Below are positions 9,033 to 19,597 of a DNA stretch of 64,000 nt, piece by piece. The notes below the pieces were generated by a model. It made no database searches. It was not told the origin of the DNA and saw only the letters and a list, made by a program, of their open reading frames with translations. Source of the stretch: Rhizobacter sp. SG703 (GTDB taxonomy: Bacteria; Pseudomonadota; Gammaproteobacteria; Burkholderiales; Burkholderiaceae_C); assembly GCF_012275445.1 (NCBI RefSeq), contig NZ_JAAZQK010000004.1, positions 492,300-556,299 of the forward strand. Direction: 5' to 3'. Position numbers and translations under genes: made by a program. How positions within the stretch are numbered: the stretch's first letter is position 1; every line of letters begins with the position of its first letter.

Positions 9033-10027
9033 GCCAGCGTCGCCACGAGCAGCGCCTTGATGGTGTGCATGCGGTTCTCGGCCTGGTCCCAGACGATCGA
9101 GGCCGGCGATTCGAACACCTCTTCGGTCACCTCCATCCCGTCGAGGCCGAAGCGCTGGAACATCTCTTCGCCGCGCCGCGTCGCCCGGTTGTGGAAGGCC
9201 GGCAGGCAGTGCATGAACTTCACCGCCGGGTTCCCCGCCGCCGCCATCAGCCGCGCATTCACCTGGTATGGCCTCAGCAGCGCGATCCGCTCGGCCCAGG
9301 CCGCTTCCGGCTCGCCCATCGACACCCAGACGTCGGTGTAGATGAAATCGACACCCTCGACCGCCTGCAACGGCGCTTCGGTGAAGCTCAGCTTCGCGCC
9401 GCTGATCCGCGCCAGCGCCTCGCACTGCGCCTGGATCCCGGCCGCCGGCCACAGCGCGCGCGGCGCGGCGATGCGCAGGTCCATGCCCATCAGCGCCGCG
9501 CCCTGCAGCAGCGAATCGCCCATGTTGTAGCGCGCGTCGCCCAGGTAGGCCACCCGCATCTCGCGCAGCGGCTTGTCGCACTGCTCCTGCATCGTCATCA
9601 GGTCGGCCAGCACCTGCGTCGGGTGGAATTCGTTGGTCAGGCCGTTGTAGACCGGCACGCCCGCATGCGCGGCCAGTTCCTGCACGGTCTGCTGCGCAAA
9701 GCCGCGGTACTCGATCGCGTCGTACAGCCGGCCCAGCACCCGGGCAGTGTCCTTCACGCTCTCCTTCTCGCCGAGCTGCGAATCGCCCGGGCCGATGAAC
9801 GAGACGTGCGCCCCCTGGTCGTGCGCCGCGACCTCGAACGCACAGCGGGTGCGCGTCGACGACTTCTCGAAGATCAGCGCGATGTTGCGCCCGCGCAGCG
9901 TCGGCTGCTCGGTGCCGGCCGCCTTCGCGCGCTTGAGCTCGTGCGACATCTCCAGCAGGTGCTGGAGGTCGCGCGCGTTCAGCTCGTCGAGCGACAGCAG
10001 GTTGCGGTTCTTCAGGTTGTAGGCCAT
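9029..10027 (-). CDS. arcB: Ornithine carbamoyltransferase, catabolic context
   Basis: Phosphorolyses citrulline to ornithine and carbamoyl phosphate in the ADI pathway. 332 aa. Carbamoyl-phosphate motif SSTRTR, then HPTQ (in FHPTQVLAD) and the ornithine/citrulline loop HCLPAFH are all present. The N terminus [19 protein letters not shown] is typical of catabolic OTCases, and the gene sits between arcA and arcC, so a catabolic rather than biosynthetic role is favoured. The start is fixed by the family alignment; the upstream open frame is a shadow of arcA. 20 bases separate it from arcA. Confidence 0.96.
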   Translation of the reverse strand: MAYNLKNRNLLSLDELNARDLQHLLEMSHELKRAKAAGTEQPTLRGRNIALIFEKSSTRTRCAFEVAAHDQGAHVSFIGPGDSQLGEKESVKDTARVLGRLYDAIEYRGFAQQTVQELAAHAGVPVYNGLTNEFHPTQVLADLMTMQEQCDKPLREMRVAYLGDARYNMGDSLLQGAALMGMDLRIAAPRALWPAAGIQAQCEALARISGAKLSFTEAPLQAVEGVDFIYTDVWVSMGEPEAAWAERIALLRPYQVNARLMAAAGNPAVKFMHCLPAFHNRATRRGEEMFQRFGLDGMEVTEEVFESPASIVWDQAENRMHTIKALLVATLA

Positions 10028-10047
10028 GTTGCGTTTCCTCTGCGCGT

Positions 10048-11277
10048 TCAGAACACCACCGCGTCGCGGCTCAGCGGGCAGCTCATGCAATGCGCCCCGC
10101 CCCGCCCCCGCCCGAGCTCGCCGCCCGGGATCTCGATCACCTCGATCCCCGCCGCGCGCAGCCGCCGGTTGGTCTGCGTGTTGCGGTCGTAGCCGATCAC
10201 GACGCCCGGCTCCAGCGCCAGCACGTTGTTGCCGTCGTCCCACTGCTCGCGCGCGCTCTCGAAGTCGTCGCCGCCGGTCGCGATGGCATTCAGCGCCGGC
10301 AGCTCCAGCGCGGCGCTCACCACGTCCAGCAGGTGCTGGCCGGCCAGCGTGCGGATGCGCGGTGCCCCGCCGCGCGGGCCGGGTTCGAGCTCGTGGCACA
10401 CCATGCGGTCCACCACCTCGGGGAAATAGGTGACCACCTCGCGCGAACACGGCGTGAACACCGTGTCCAGGTGCATCGCCGCCCGCGCCCGCGGCATCTG
10501 CGCGGCGATCACGCGCCGCGCCGCGCCGTGCTCGAACAGGCGGTGCGCGAGTTGCACCACCGCCTGCGGGCTGCTGCGCTCGCCCATGCCCACCAGCAGC
10601 ACGCCGCGGCCGAGCGGCATCAGGTCGCCGCCTTCCAGCGTCGCCATCCCGTGGTCGCGCACCTCGCCGCCCCACCAGGTCTCGAAGCCGCCATTCACGA
10701 AACGCGGATGGAAGCGGTACACCGCCGCCTTCAGCAAGGTCTCGCCCCGGCGCACCGGCCAGAACATCGGGTTCAGCACGACGCCGCCATACAGCCAGCT
10801 GCTCGCGTCGCGCGTGAACAGGCTGTTCGGCAGCGGCGGCAGCACGAAGTCGTGCAGGTCCAGGTACGGGCCCAGCAGGCCGTTCGGCCGGAACGGCAGC
10901 TCCGACTTGGTCATGCCGCCGATCAGCAGCTCCGCCAGCCGCGCCGGCGGCAGCTCGGCAAGCGCCGCCTGCAGGTCGTCGAGCATGCCCAGGCCGACGC
11001 TGTCGGGCACGACCCGCTGCTGCAGCACCCAGCGCCGCGCCTCGGGTTGCGCCAGCGTCTCGGCCAGCAGGTCGTGCAGTTCCAGCACCTCGACGCCACG
11101 GCGCGTCATCTCCGACACGAAGTGCGCGAAGTCGCGCTGCGCGCGTTCGACCCACAGCACGTCGTCGAACAGCAGCGCGCGGCAGTTGTCCGGCGTCAGC
11201 CGCTGCTGCGCCAGCCCCGGCCGGCACACCAGCACGCTGCGCAGCCTCCCGATTTCCGAATGCACGCCCCAGTTCAT
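10048..11277 (-). CDS. arcA: Arginine deiminase
   Basis: Hydrolyses arginine to citrulline and ammonia, first enzyme of the ADI route; 409 aa, usual length. The N terminus [17 protein letters not shown] matches the family. The guanidino-binding and catalytic residues are visible as [25 protein letters not shown] (His-x-Asp) and the C-terminal nucleophile segment [11 protein letters not shown] with the catalytic Cys. It starts 17 bases after arcD. Together with FNR-type control this supplies ATP when respiration is limited. Confidence 0.96.
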   Translation of the reverse strand: MNWGVHSEIGRLRSVLVCRPGLAQQRLTPDNCRALLFDDVLWVERAQRDFAHFVSEMTRRGVEVLELHDLLAETLAQPEARRWVLQQRVVPDSVGLGMLDDLQAALAELPPARLAELLIGGMTKSELPFRPNGLLGPYLDLHDFVLPPLPNSLFTRDASSWLYGGVVLNPMFWPVRRGETLLKAAVYRFHPRFVNGGFETWWGGEVRDHGMATLEGGDLMPLGRGVLLVGMGERSSPQAVVQLAHRLFEHGAARRVIAAQMPRARAAMHLDTVFTPCSREVVTYFPEVVDRMVCHELEPGPRGGAPRIRTLAGQHLLDVVSAALELPALNAIATGGDDFESAREQWDDGNNVLALEPGVVIGYDRNTQTNRRLRAAGIEVIEIPGGELGRGRGGAHCMSCPLSRDAVVF

Positions 11278-11294
11278 CGCCTTGTCCACGCCTC

Positions 11295-12755
11295 TCAGAT
11301 CTTCTGCAAGTCCAGCGTGCCGCCGGCGATCAGCCAGAGCGTCACGAACGCCACCGCGAGCAGCAGCACGGCAGCCACCTGCTCGCCCGCTCCCGAATAC
11401 ACCGGCAGGCCCCGGCGCCGCCGCGCCAGCGCATGCACCACCAGCCCCGGCGCGTACACCAGGGCGGTCAACAACAGGTACACCGGCCCGGCCGCGTAGA
11501 CCAGCCACGCGCTGTAGACCGTCGCGACCGCGCCGGTCAGCAGCAGCCCGCGCGAGGCCGTGCCGCGGCGCAGCGCGAACAGCGCGCACAGCAGGTAGGG
11601 CAGCAGGATGGTCGAGGTGGCGAGCTTGATCAGGGCCAGGTAGGCGTTGCCGGCCAGCAGCGACAGCAGCAGCACCGCCTGCACGATGCCGTTGCTCCAC
11701 CACAGCGCGGCCACCGGCGACTGCCGGCGGTTCTCGCGGGCCAGGCCGGCCGGGAAGACGTCCTCCTTCGCGGCGCTGTACGGCACCTCGGCGCCGAGCA
11801 GCGTCCACGCGAGCATGGCGCCGCCGACCGAGACCAGCAGCCCGAGGTTCACCAGCGCCGCGCCCCACGGCCCGACCACCTGCTGCAGCACGCCGGCCAT
11901 CGACGGGTTGGCCATCTGCGCCAGCGCGGCCTGCGGCACCACCCCCAGCGACAGCAGCGTGATCGCCATGTACAGCGCGAGCGTCGCGCCGAAGCCGAGC
12001 ATCGTCGCGCGACCGACGTCGCCGGCACTGCGCGCGCGGCCGGAGAACACCGACGCGCCCTCGATGCCGATGAAGGCCCACACCGTGACCAGCATCGTCG
12101 AGCGCACCTGGTCGAACACCGGCCCGAGCTTCGGATCGCCCCACATCGACAGCGAGAAGGTCTGCACCTTGAACGCCAGCGCGACCAGCGCCACGAACAT
12201 CAGCAGCGGCACCAGCTTCGACAGCGTCACCAGCGTGTTGACGGCGGCGGCGGTGCGCACGCCGCGCAGCACCAGCGCGTGGTACGCCCACAGCAGCCCC
12301 GACGCGAGCGCGACGCCCACCCCGGTGTTGCCCGCACCCAGCCCCAGCGCCGGCAGCAGGTTCGACAGCGCCGCGACGATCACGATCAGGTAGCCGGCAT
12401 TGCCGATCAGCGCCGACAGCCAGTAGCCCCAGGCCGACTGGAAGCCGATGAAGTCGCCGAAACCGGCCCGGGCGTAGCCGTAGACGCCGCCGGCCACGTC
12501 GGGCTCGGCCTGCGCGAGTTGCAGGAACATCATCGCGAGCGACAGCATGCCCAGCGCGGTGATGCCCCAGCCGATCAGGATCGCGCCGGCACCGGCGCCG
12601 GCCGCCATGTTCTGCGGCAGCGAGAACACGCCCGAGCCGATCATCGAGCCGATCACCAGGCTCGCCAGCGCCCCCAGCGGCAACCCGCGGCCGGACGCGC
12701 CCGCAGCGGCCGGCAGGCGCTTGCGCGACGGCGGGAGGGCAACGACGGTGGACAT
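11295..12755 (-). CDS. arcD: Arginine/ornithine antiporter
   Basis: Twelve-helix APC-superfamily transporter of the basic amino acid/polyamine antiporter group, 486 aa from the chosen ATG. The signature [19 protein letters not shown] lies in the first helix, with [23 protein letters not shown] further on and [10 protein letters not shown] mid-protein. The ATG at 12755 is preceded by CCAGGAGA at ribosome-binding distance, while an upstream in-frame ATG at 12788 lies at the predicted transcription start. As first gene of arcDABC it exchanges external arginine for ornithine without spending energy. Confidence 0.95.
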   Translation of the reverse strand: MSTVVALPPSRKRLPAAAGASGRGLPLGALASLVIGSMIGSGVFSLPQNMAAGAGAGAILIGWGITALGMLSLAMMFLQLAQAEPDVAGGVYGYARAGFGDFIGFQSAWGYWLSALIGNAGYLIVIVAALSNLLPALGLGAGNTGVGVALASGLLWAYHALVLRGVRTAAAVNTLVTLSKLVPLLMFVALVALAFKVQTFSLSMWGDPKLGPVFDQVRSTMLVTVWAFIGIEGASVFSGRARSAGDVGRATMLGFGATLALYMAITLLSLGVVPQAALAQMANPSMAGVLQQVVGPWGAALVNLGLLVSVGGAMLAWTLLGAEVPYSAAKEDVFPAGLARENRRQSPVAALWWSNGIVQAVLLLSLLAGNAYLALIKLATSTILLPYLLCALFALRRGTASRGLLLTGAVATVYSAWLVYAAGPVYLLLTALVYAPGLVVHALARRRRGLPVYSGAGEQVAAVLLLAVAFVTLWLIAGGTLDLQKI

Positions 12756-12794
12756 GGCGATCTCCTGGAAAAGCCCTCGATCGGGCATGGAGTC

Positions 12795-12835
12795 AGCCTA
12801 GTCGGGACGGCCGTGCCGGCCTTGATGCCCGTCAA
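12795..12835 (-). promoter_or_regulatory. FNR/ANR box and -10 of arcDABC
   Basis: TTGAT-GCCC-GTCAA at 12822-12835, a near-perfect FNR site. A -10-like TAGGCT occupies 12800-12795, 21 bases beyond the box, which places the box about 41 bases before the predicted start near 12788. This is class II activator geometry. The leader to the arcD ATG would be about 33 bases and contains the AGGAG ribosome site. Confidence 0.82.
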
Positions 12836-12844
12836 GCCACCGAC

Positions 12845-12906
12845 GCGTCAGGCGCCGCGCCACGCATCGCCGGCGCGCCTGATGCCGACCGGATACCGAC
12901 CGGATA
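12845..12906. repeat. Inverted repeat plus tandem 11-mer in the arcD/crp-like intergenic gap
   Basis: GCGTCAGGCGC (12845-12855) and GCGCCTGATGC (12875-12885) form an inverted repeat with one mismatch and a 19-base loop. It is followed at once by two exact copies of CCGACCGGATA (12885-12895 and 12896-12906). There is no run of T after the stem, so it is not a standard terminator. It lies between divergent arcD and the Crp-like gene; a regulatory role is possible but unsupported. Confidence 0.45.
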
Positions 12907-13013
12907 CAGACGGTTCACCGGCTGTTACCCAGCGAGCCCGCCTGGTCGCGCTGCATTGACAGGCGATTCCTAAGCTCTCGTCCATTCCACGACAACCCCC
13001 CCAGGAGCCCACC

Positions 13014-13811
13014 ATGCACACCGCCACGCTGCACGCCGAGTCCGCCAGCCGTCCGTCGATGCCGATGACGGCCGCCCTGCCGGCGCCCTCGCGCAGCATG
13101 GCCCGCCCCGATGCCGGCACGGTGTGCGCCCGGGTCAACGAATCGCTGAAGCTGCTGGCCGAATCGGTCGAGGTGCAACGCCGCATCGTGCATGCCGGCG
13201 ACACGGTGTTCCAGGGCGGCCAGGGCTTCCAGTGCCTGTACATCATCAATTCCGGCTTCTTCAAGACGCTGAACGTCGCGGCCGACGGGCGCGAGCAGGT
13301 CGTCGGCCTGCACTTCAAGGGCGACTGGATGGGCTTCGACGGCATCGCGCACGGCCAGTACGGCTGCGATGCGATCGCGATGGACACCGGCGAGGTCTGG
13401 TCGGTGCGCTACGACATGCTGCTGCTCGCCGCGGCCCGCCAGCCGGCGCTGCTCGGCCTGCTGCACGCCGCGATGAGCCGCGAGATCTCGCGCGACCGCG
13501 ACTCGCTGCTGTCGCTGGGCACGCTGCCGGCCGATGCGCGCGTCGCCGACTTCCTGCGCTACTGGGCCGAGTCGCTGTCGCAGCGCGGCCTGCGCGCCGA
13601 CCAGATCACGCTGCGCATGACGCGCGCCGAGATCGGCAACTACCTCGGCATGACGCTCGAGAGCGTCAGCCGCGCGCTGTCGCGCATGGCGCGCAGCAAC
13701 GTGATCCGCTTCACCGAGAAGGGCCGGCGCGACCTGTGCATCGCGAGCACCGAGGCGCTCGCGTCGTTCATCCAGGCGGCGATGACGCCGGCGTCGCGGG
13801 TGCTGCAGTGA
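13014..13811 (+). CDS. Crp/Fnr-family regulator lacking the Fe-S cysteine cluster
   Basis: 265 aa with a cyclic-nucleotide-like beta-barrel (about 45-170), a long dimer helix and a C-terminal winged helix (about 185-250). The recognition helix reads MTLESVSRALSRM, keeping the E-x2-SR pattern that in FNR contacts the TTGAT half-site. The N-terminal CX2CX5C cluster of FNR is absent, and the position of FNR's fourth ligand (Cys122) is Trp (EVWSVRY). It therefore cannot bind a [4Fe-4S] cluster as FNR does; DNR/NnrR-like haem-based NO sensing or a different signal is possible. It is divergent from arcDABC and has an AGGAG ribosome site. The end overlaps the convergent kinase gene by 44 bases. Confidence 0.85.
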   Translation: MHTATLHAESASRPSMPMTAALPAPSRSMARPDAGTVCARVNESLKLLAESVEVQRRIVHAGDTVFQGGQGFQCLYIINSGFFKTLNVAADGREQVVGLHFKGDWMGFDGIAHGQYGCDAIAMDTGEVWSVRYDMLLLAAARQPALLGLLHAAMSREISRDRDSLLSLGTLPADARVADFLRYWAESLSQRGLRADQITLRMTRAEIGNYLGMTLESVSRALSRMARSNVIRFTEKGRRDLCIASTEALASFIQAAMTPASRVLQ

Positions 13812-15888
13812 CGGCCGCCCGCAGGTCCGCACGAACCATCGCACGCACCATCGCATCGGACAGCTCCTCGCGCGAGTAGGGCTTGCGCAGCAGCTCCCAC
13901 GGCAGGCCGACGCCGTCGCCGACCATCGCCTCCGACGAATAGCCCGACATCAGCAGCACCGCCAGCGCCGGCCGCAGCACTTTCGCCCGGCGCGCGAGGT
14001 CGGTGCCGCGCAGGCCGGCGCCGAGGATCACGTCGCTGAGCAGCAGGTCGATCGGCTGCGCCTGCTCCAGCGCGGCCAGCGCCGGCTCGGCGCTCGAATG
14101 GGCCGTGACCTCGCACTTCAGCGCGAGCAGGAAGGTGCGGCACACCGCCAGCACCTCCGGATCGTCTTCCACCACCATCACGCGCAGGCCGGGCGGCAAC
14201 GCGGCCAGCGCCTCGCCCCGCGCCTCGGCGAGGCTCGGCAGATCGAAGCGCGGCAGGTACAGCGTGACCCGCGTGCCGGCGCCCGGCGCCGAATCGAGCG
14301 CCACCGCGCCGTTCGACTGCCTCGCGAAGCCGTACACCGTGCTCAGCCCGAGCCCGGTGCCGCGGCCGGCCTCCTTGGTCGTGAAGAACGGCTCGAACGC
14401 GCGGTCGCGCACCGCCTCGGACATGCCGTGCCCGGTGTCCGAGACGCTGATTTCGACGAAGCCGTCGTCGCGCTGTGCCGCCTCGCCCAGCTCGGCCACC
14501 AGCGGTGCCGGCACGCGCCGGCAGGGGCGGCAGGCGAACGACAGCGTGCCGCCGTCGGGCATCGCATCGCGCGCATTGATCGCGATGTTGAGCAAGGCCG
14601 ATTCGAGCTGGCCGGGGTCGGCGCGGCAGCCGGGGCATCCGTCGGGCGCGTCGACGACGATCTGCACACGCTCGTCGAGCGTGCGGTGCAGCATGTCGGC
14701 CAGCGAGCGCAGCAGCAACGCCGGCTCCACGCGCGTGGGCACCAGGCGCTGGCGGCGCGAGAACGCGAGCAGCTTGCCGGTGAGTTCGGCGCCGCGCTTG
14801 GCCGCCCGCGTGGCGGCGCCCAGCATCTGCTGCAGCCGCGGCTCGTCGGCGACCGGCGGCTCGTACTCGAGCACCTGCAGGTTGCCCTGGATCACCGTCA
14901 GCAGGTTGTTGAAGTCGTGCGCGATGCCGCCGGTCAGCTGGCCGACGCTTTCCATGCGCTGGGCATGGTTCAGCTGGTCCTCGGTCTGCGCGCGCTGCAG
15001 GCTGGCGGCCAGCAGGCTGGACAGCGAATCGAGGAAGCGCAGCTCGTCGTCGCCGAAACGGCGCGCCTCGCGGCTGCGCACCGCGAGCACGCCGACGATG
15101 CTGCCGCGTTCGGACAGCGGCACGCCCAGCCCGCTGACCAGGCCGCGCGCCAGGAAGTCCGGCGGCACCTTGAAGCGCGTCTCGCGCGCGTAGTTGGAGA
15201 CCACCACCGGCCGGCCTTCCGAGAGCACGAAGCCGGGCGGCGTGTCGGGCCGGTTCGGCACGTGGCGCCCCTCGACCTCGTCGCCCTCCAGCCCGACGCC
15301 GGCGGCGAGCCGGAACTCGATGCAGTTCGGCTCCAGCAGGTAGACGACCGCCGTCTCGACCTGCAGCCCCTCGGCGGCGATCTGCGGCACCTGGCGCAGC
15401 AGCGCCTGCGGATCGCGGGTGTCGACGGCCAGCCGCGCGAGCTTGGCGACGTGCTCGCTGTAGCGGGCCTGCTGCAGCGCCTGCTGCACCCGCGGGTACG
15501 CGGCGATGCCGCGGATCGCCGCGACGACGAACGGCAGGCCGTCGTCCTGCACCGGGCTCAACGCGATCTCGACGATCACCTCGCTGCCGTCCTTGCGCCG
15601 CGCCGTCAGCTCCAGCTGCGTGCCCATCGGGCGCGGCTTCGGGCTCATGCCGTAGGCGCCGCGGTAGGCCGCATGGCGCGGGCGGATGCTGTCGGGCACC
15701 AGCGCATCGACCGGCAGGCCGACGAGTTCTTCCACCTGGTAGCCGAGCAACCCGGCGGCCGCGGGATTGGCCCGCACGATCAGCCCCTGCGCATCGACCA
15801 GCAGCAGCGCATCCGGATAGGCGGAGAACAGCGACCGGAACAGGCGCCCTTCTTCGGGCGTCGGCGGCGGCAGGCGGTGCGGTGGCAT
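13768..15888 (-). CDS. Hybrid histidine kinase: PAS-GAF-HisKA-HATPase-REC
   Basis: 706 aa, no membrane segment, so probably a soluble sensor. PAS domain (about 15-135, with LLVDAQGLIVRANPAAAGLLGY), GAF domain (about 150-305), dimerisation/phosphoacceptor segment GGIAHDFNNLLTVIQGN with His near residue 325, ATPase domain with N box LLNIAINARDAMPDGG and G box GRGTGLGLSTVYG, and a C-terminal receiver starting VMVVEDDPEVLAVCRTF (about 570) with acceptor Asp in LLLSDVIL. The HDFNN box places it in the NtrB-like HPK4 group. It starts 14 bases after the OmpR-type regulator, suggesting a phosphorelay pair. The ATG at 15888 has GAGGAAG upstream. Confidence 0.9.
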   Translation of the reverse strand: MPPHRLPPPTPEEGRLFRSLFSAYPDALLLVDAQGLIVRANPAAAGLLGYQVEELVGLPVDALVPDSIRPRHAAYRGAYGMSPKPRPMGTQLELTARRKDGSEVIVEIALSPVQDDGLPFVVAAIRGIAAYPRVQQALQQARYSEHVAKLARLAVDTRDPQALLRQVPQIAAEGLQVETAVVYLLEPNCIEFRLAAGVGLEGDEVEGRHVPNRPDTPPGFVLSEGRPVVVSNYARETRFKVPPDFLARGLVSGLGVPLSERGSIVGVLAVRSREARRFGDDELRFLDSLSSLLAASLQRAQTEDQLNHAQRMESVGQLTGGIAHDFNNLLTVIQGNLQVLEYEPPVADEPRLQQMLGAATRAAKRGAELTGKLLAFSRRQRLVPTRVEPALLLRSLADMLHRTLDERVQIVVDAPDGCPGCRADPGQLESALLNIAINARDAMPDGGTLSFACRPCRRVPAPLVAELGEAAQRDDGFVEISVSDTGHGMSEAVRDRAFEPFFTTKEAGRGTGLGLSTVYGFARQSNGAVALDSAPGAGTRVTLYLPRFDLPSLAEARGEALAALPPGLRVMVVEDDPEVLAVCRTFLLALKCEVTAHSSAEPALAALEQAQPIDLLLSDVILGAGLRGTDLARRAKVLRPALAVLLMSGYSSEAMVGDGVGLPWELLRKPYSREELSDAMVRAMVRADLRAAVTAAPATPASSPPG

Positions 15889-15902
15889 GGCGGCTTCCTC
15901 GT

Positions 15903-16661
15903 TCAGGCGCCGACCACCGGCACCGCAAGCATGTAGCCGGCGCTGCGCACCGACTTGATCAGCTGCGGGCTCTCGGGGTCGGCCTCGAGCTTCTTGCGCA
16001 GGCGCCCCACCTGCACGTCGATCGTGCGGTCGAACGGCGCCGCCTCGCGCCCGCGCGTGCTTTCGAGCAGGAAGTCGCGCGACAGCACGCGGCCCGGGTG
16101 GCGCACGAACACGCTCAACAGGTCGAACTCGCCGCTGGTCAGCGCCACCTCGACGCCGGCGCGGTTGGCCAGCCGGCGCGCGGCGAGGTCGAGCTCCCAG
16201 TCGAGGAAGCGCAGGCGCTCGGCCGGCCCCTGCGCGGCCGCGGGCGCCGCGGCCGGCGCGGCGACGGCGGCGACCGCCGGGGCGGCGACGCGCCGCAGCA
16301 CCGACTTGATCCGCGCGAGCAGCTCGCGCAGGTCGAACGGCTTGGTCACGTAGTCGTCGGCGCCGATCTCCAGCCCGACGACCTTGTCGACCGCATCGCC
16401 GCGGCCGGTGATGATGATCAGCCCGCACTGGTGGTGCTCGCGCAGCCGGCGCGCGATCGCGAAACCGTCCTCGCCCGGCAGTCCGAGGTCCAGCAGCACC
16501 AGCGATGGCGGATCGAGCGACATCAGCGCATCGAGCGCCCGGCCCTGGTGGACCTGCGAGACGCGGAAACCCTGGCCACCAAGGTAGTTGGCGAGCAACT
16601 GGGTGATGTCCACCTCGTCGTCCAGCACGGCGATGTGCTGCGGAACCCCCTGCGATGTCAC
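15903..16661 (-). CDS. OmpR/PhoB-family response regulator
   Basis: 252 aa. Receiver domain (about 8-120) with acidic pair DDE, phosphoacceptor Asp in LVLLDLGLPGEDG and switch Lys in YVTKPFD; an Ala/Pro-rich linker (about 128-150); then a winged-helix output domain (about 155-248) with RVLSRDFLLE and DRTIDVQVGRLRKKLE, typical of the PhoB fold. It uses a GTG start with AGGGGG upstream. It is first gene of a two-gene unit with the PAS-GAF hybrid kinase, its likely partner. Targets are unknown. Confidence 0.93.
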   Translation of the reverse strand: MTSQGVPQHIAVLDDEVDITQLLANYLGGQGFRVSQVHQGRALDALMSLDPPSLVLLDLGLPGEDGFAIARRLREHHQCGLIIITGRGDAVDKVVGLEIGADDYVTKPFDLRELLARIKSVLRRVAAPAVAAVAAPAAAPAAAQGPAERLRFLDWELDLAARRLANRAGVEVALTSGEFDLLSVFVRHPGRVLSRDFLLESTRGREAAPFDRTIDVQVGRLRKKLEADPESPQLIKSVRSAGYMLAVPVVGA

Positions 16662-16744
16662 GAAATGCCCCCTTGCTGCGCGGTCGGCGGCCTGCCTCCC
16701 TGCCGCCCGGCAGCACTATACGCGGCACATCGCCCCGCTCGCGG

Positions 16745-19597
16745 TCATTCAGGCGCCAGTTCGTGCAGCGCGCGCAGCGCGCCGGCGTCGTCGAACGACT
16801 GGAGGCAGGCATCGAGGCGCCCGAGCGACGCGCCGAAGCGCGCCAGCAGCGCCGGCCGCAATCGCTCGAACAGCGAATGGGCCTCGAAATCGCCGGCCGA
16901 CAGCAACGCGGCCAGCTCCGCCATCTGCACCGCCCCGGCCGCGACGGCCGCGGGCTGCCCGATCGGCCCGGCCACCGGCAGGGCCAGGTGCCGGCGCAGC
17001 GCGTCGTAGAGCGCGGCCGGCTCGACCGGCTTCGCGACATGGCCGTCCATCCCGGCAGCCAGGCAGGCGGCGCGGTCCTCGTCGAACGCACTCGCGGTCA
17101 TCGCGAGGATCGGCGTGCGGTCGCCGAGCGCACGGATGCGCCGCGTCGCCTCCAGCCCGTCCATGCCGGGCATCTGCAAATCCATCAGGATCAGCGAGAA
17201 CGGCCCGTGCTGCACGCGTTCCAGCGCCTGGGCGCCGTCGCAGGCGACCTCCGCGTCGATGCCCACGGCCCGCAGCACGTCGCACGCCACCTCCTGGTTG
17301 ACCTGGTTGTCCTCCACCACCAGCACGCGCAGCCGGCCCTGCTGCGCACGCAGCGCCGCCTCTGCACAGGGCAGGCCGGGGTCCGCCGGCGCGGCCGTGT
17401 CCGGCGGGCCGGCGAGCGCCGCGCTGGCCGGCTCCAGGCAGGCGGAGAACCAGAACTCGCTGCCCCGCCCCGGTTCGCTGCTGACGCCGACCTCGCCGCC
17501 CATCATCGCGGCCAGGCGCTGCGTGATCGCCAGGCCCAGGCCGGTGCCGCCGAAGCGCCGCGTGGTCGAGGTGTCGGCCTGCACGAAGGCCTCGAACAGG
17601 CACGCGAAGCGGTCGGCCGCGATGCCGATGCCGGTGTCGCGCACCGCGAAGCGCAGCCGCACGCCCGCCGCGGGGTCGGCCAGCCGCTGCACCTGCAACG
17701 CGACACTGCCGTGCGACGTGAACTTCACCGCGTTGCTGAGCAGGTTCAGCATCGCCTGCAGCAGCCGGGTCGGGTCGCCGTGCAGCAGGTCGGGCACGTC
17801 GTCGTCGGCCCCGAGCGACAGCGCGAGCCCCTTGGCCTGGGCCCGTTCGGCCACCTGGCTGCGCGCCCGCGCGAGCAGCGCGCGCAGCGAGAAGCAGGTG
17901 CGTTCCAGGTCGAGCCGGCCGGCCTCGATCTTCGACAGGTCGAGGATGTCGTCGATCACCTGCAGCAGGTGGGAGGCGGCATCGGACACCTTGCGCAGCC
18001 GCTGCGCCTGGCCCGGCTCGTGCACGTCGCGGCGCAGCAGGTGGGTCAGCCCGATGATCGCGTTCATCGGCGTGCGGATCTCGTGGCTCATGTTCGCGAG
18101 GAAGGCGCTCTTCGCGTGGTTGGCCGCCTCGGCCTTGTCGCGCGAGACGACCAGCAGCCGCTCGCTCTCGACCAGCGCCAGGTTGAGCCGCTGCAGCTGG
18201 CGCGTGCGCTCCTCGACGAGTTCCTCCAGCCGGTGCCGGTGGCGATCGAGTTCGGCCTGCGTCGCATGCCGCTCGGTGATGTCGGTGAACGAGGTGACGA
18301 CCGCGGTGAGCCGCCCTTCCTCGCGCATCGGCTCGGCATGCGCAAGCACCCAGCGCAGGCTGCCGCCCGGCGGCACGACGCCGACCGTCACGTCGTGGCA
18401 GGGCTGTCCATCGCGCAGGCAGCGCTGCATCGGCAGCGCGGCGCGCGGCATCGGCGTGCCGTCGGGCCACAGCGTGCGCCAGCCGGCCAGCGCGGCCGGT
18501 TGCCGCAGCTGCGCGAGGTCCATGCCGAAGAAGCGCTCGGCCTGCGGCGAGCAGGCCTGCACGCGGCCGTCGCAGCCGACGATCAGGATGCCCTCGTCGA
18601 GCGCGCACACCATCGAGCGGTACTGGGCCTCGCTGCGCCGCAGCGCATCGGCCGCGAGGCGGCGCTGCGTCACGTCGGCATGCACCACCACCGCCCCGCC
18701 GCGGCCGGCCCGCAGCGGTGTCGCCGTCATGTGGAACCAGCCGGCGCCGCCCGGCCCGTGGCAGGCGTACTCGTGCGAGAACAGCGCCCGCCGGCCGGCC
18801 AGCACGTCGGCGATGCCGTCGGCGACGCGCTCGGCATCGGCCCCGGTGCCGCTCCCTGCGCCGCTCCGCGCGCCGGCGCGGGCGGCCGCGCGGCAGAGCC
18901 CGAGGTAGTCGATGCCGACCCCGGCCCGGGCCGCCAGTTCGGCATCCGTGCCTTGTGCCGCCGCGAAGCGCCGCCACGCGGCATTGACGCCGACGATCAC
19001 GCCGCGGTGGTCCAGCACCGCCATGTGGTCCAGCACCGAATCCTCCACCGCCTGCACCAGTTCATGGGCTTCGCGCAGCGCCCGTTCCGCGCGGCGCCGT
19101 GCGGTGATGTCGCGCGAGATGCCGAACACGCCGACGACCCGGCCGGCCTCGCCGTGCAGCGGCCCCCTGGTCGCGAGGTAGCTGACGCTGCCGTCGCGGG
19201 TGCTGAGCTCCTCGTCGCAGGTGCGCACGCGGTCCTCGGCCATCACGAGCAGGTCGTTGCCGCGCACCAGCAGCGCCTGCTCCGGCGGGAACAGCGCCAG
19301 GTCGTCGTGCCCGATCACGTCGTCGGCGCTGCGGCCGAATGCGCGGCAGGCCTCGGGGTTGGCGAGCAGGTAGCGGCCTTCCAGGTCCTTCGCGAAGATG
19401 GCGTCGTTCGACCCGTCGACGATCGCCTGCAGCAGCCCGAGCGCCCGGACGCGGCCTTCCAGCACCACCTTCTCGGCCTGCAGCCGGCGCAGCGCCCGGC
19501 GCTCGACGGCCAGCAGCGCGAGGCTCGCCAGCGCGAGCCCGCAGGCCAGCAAGGTCAGCGCGACCGGGGGCAAGGGCAAGGGGAAGGGCGAGGGCAT
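16745..19597 (-). CDS. Membrane-anchored multi-PAS hybrid histidine kinase
   Basis: 950 aa. One N-terminal membrane helix (about 8-30), then PAS/PAC modules (about 45-175, 180-330, 335-460), a coiled coil, the phosphoacceptor block [14 protein letters not shown] with His near 505, an ATPase domain ([19 protein letters not shown]), a receiver ([15 protein letters not shown] from about 755; acceptor in [13 protein letters not shown]) and a short helical tail resembling an Hpt domain but without a recognisable phosphoacceptor His. Its ATG overlaps the upstream HD-GYP regulator stop by one base (TGATG), implying coupled translation. This pairs kinase and c-di-GMP hydrolase, and both would inherit the FNR-type promoter at 20.8 kb. 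Confidence 0.9.
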   Translation of the reverse strand: MPSPFPLPLPPVALTLLACGLALASLALLAVERRALRRLQAEKVVLEGRVRALGLLQAIVDGSNDAIFAKDLEGRYLLANPEACRAFGRSADDVIGHDDLALFPPEQALLVRGNDLLVMAEDRVRTCDEELSTRDGSVSYLATRGPLHGEAGRVVGVFGISRDITARRRAERALREAHELVQAVEDSVLDHMAVLDHRGVIVGVNAAWRRFAAAQGTDAELAARAGVGIDYLGLCRAAARAGARSGAGSGTGADAERVADGIADVLAGRRALFSHEYACHGPGGAGWFHMTATPLRAGRGGAVVVHADVTQRRLAADALRRSEAQYRSMVCALDEGILIVGCDGRVQACSPQAERFFGMDLAQLRQPAALAGWRTLWPDGTPMPRAALPMQRCLRDGQPCHDVTVGVVPPGGSLRWVLAHAEPMREEGRLTAVVTSFTDITERHATQAELDRHRHRLEELVEERTRQLQRLNLALVESERLLVVSRDKAEAANHAKSAFLANMSHEIRTPMNAIIGLTHLLRRDVHEPGQAQRLRKVSDAASHLLQVIDDILDLSKIEAGRLDLERTCFSLRALLARARSQVAERAQAKGLALSLGADDDVPDLLHGDPTRLLQAMLNLLSNAVKFTSHGSVALQVQRLADPAAGVRLRFAVRDTGIGIAADRFACLFEAFVQADTSTTRRFGGTGLGLAITQRLAAMMGGEVGVSSEPGRGSEFWFSACLEPASAALAGPPDTAAPADPGLPCAEAALRAQQGRLRVLVVEDNQVNQEVACDVLRAVGIDAEVACDGAQALERVQHGPFSLILMDLQMPGMDGLEATRRIRALGDRTPILAMTASAFDEDRAACLAAGMDGHVAKPVEPAALYDALRRHLALPVAGPIGQPAAVAAGAVQMAELAALLSAGDFEAHSLFERLRPALLARFGASLGRLDACLQSFDDAGALRALHELAPE

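Noticed and set aside
8100..9581. Extended 493-residue carbamate kinase, or fusion with OTCase
   Set aside because: The extra N-terminal part is antisense-like low-complexity sequence within arcB; the family start is at 9032 with a normal ATGA overlap.
12956..12969. TTGAC-AGGC-GATTC before the Crp-like gene as an FNR site
   Set aside because: The right half-site has too many mismatches.
16745..16900. Hpt phosphotransfer domain at the C terminus of the multi-PAS hybrid kinase
   Set aside because: The helical tail has the length but I cannot find the phosphoacceptor His motif.
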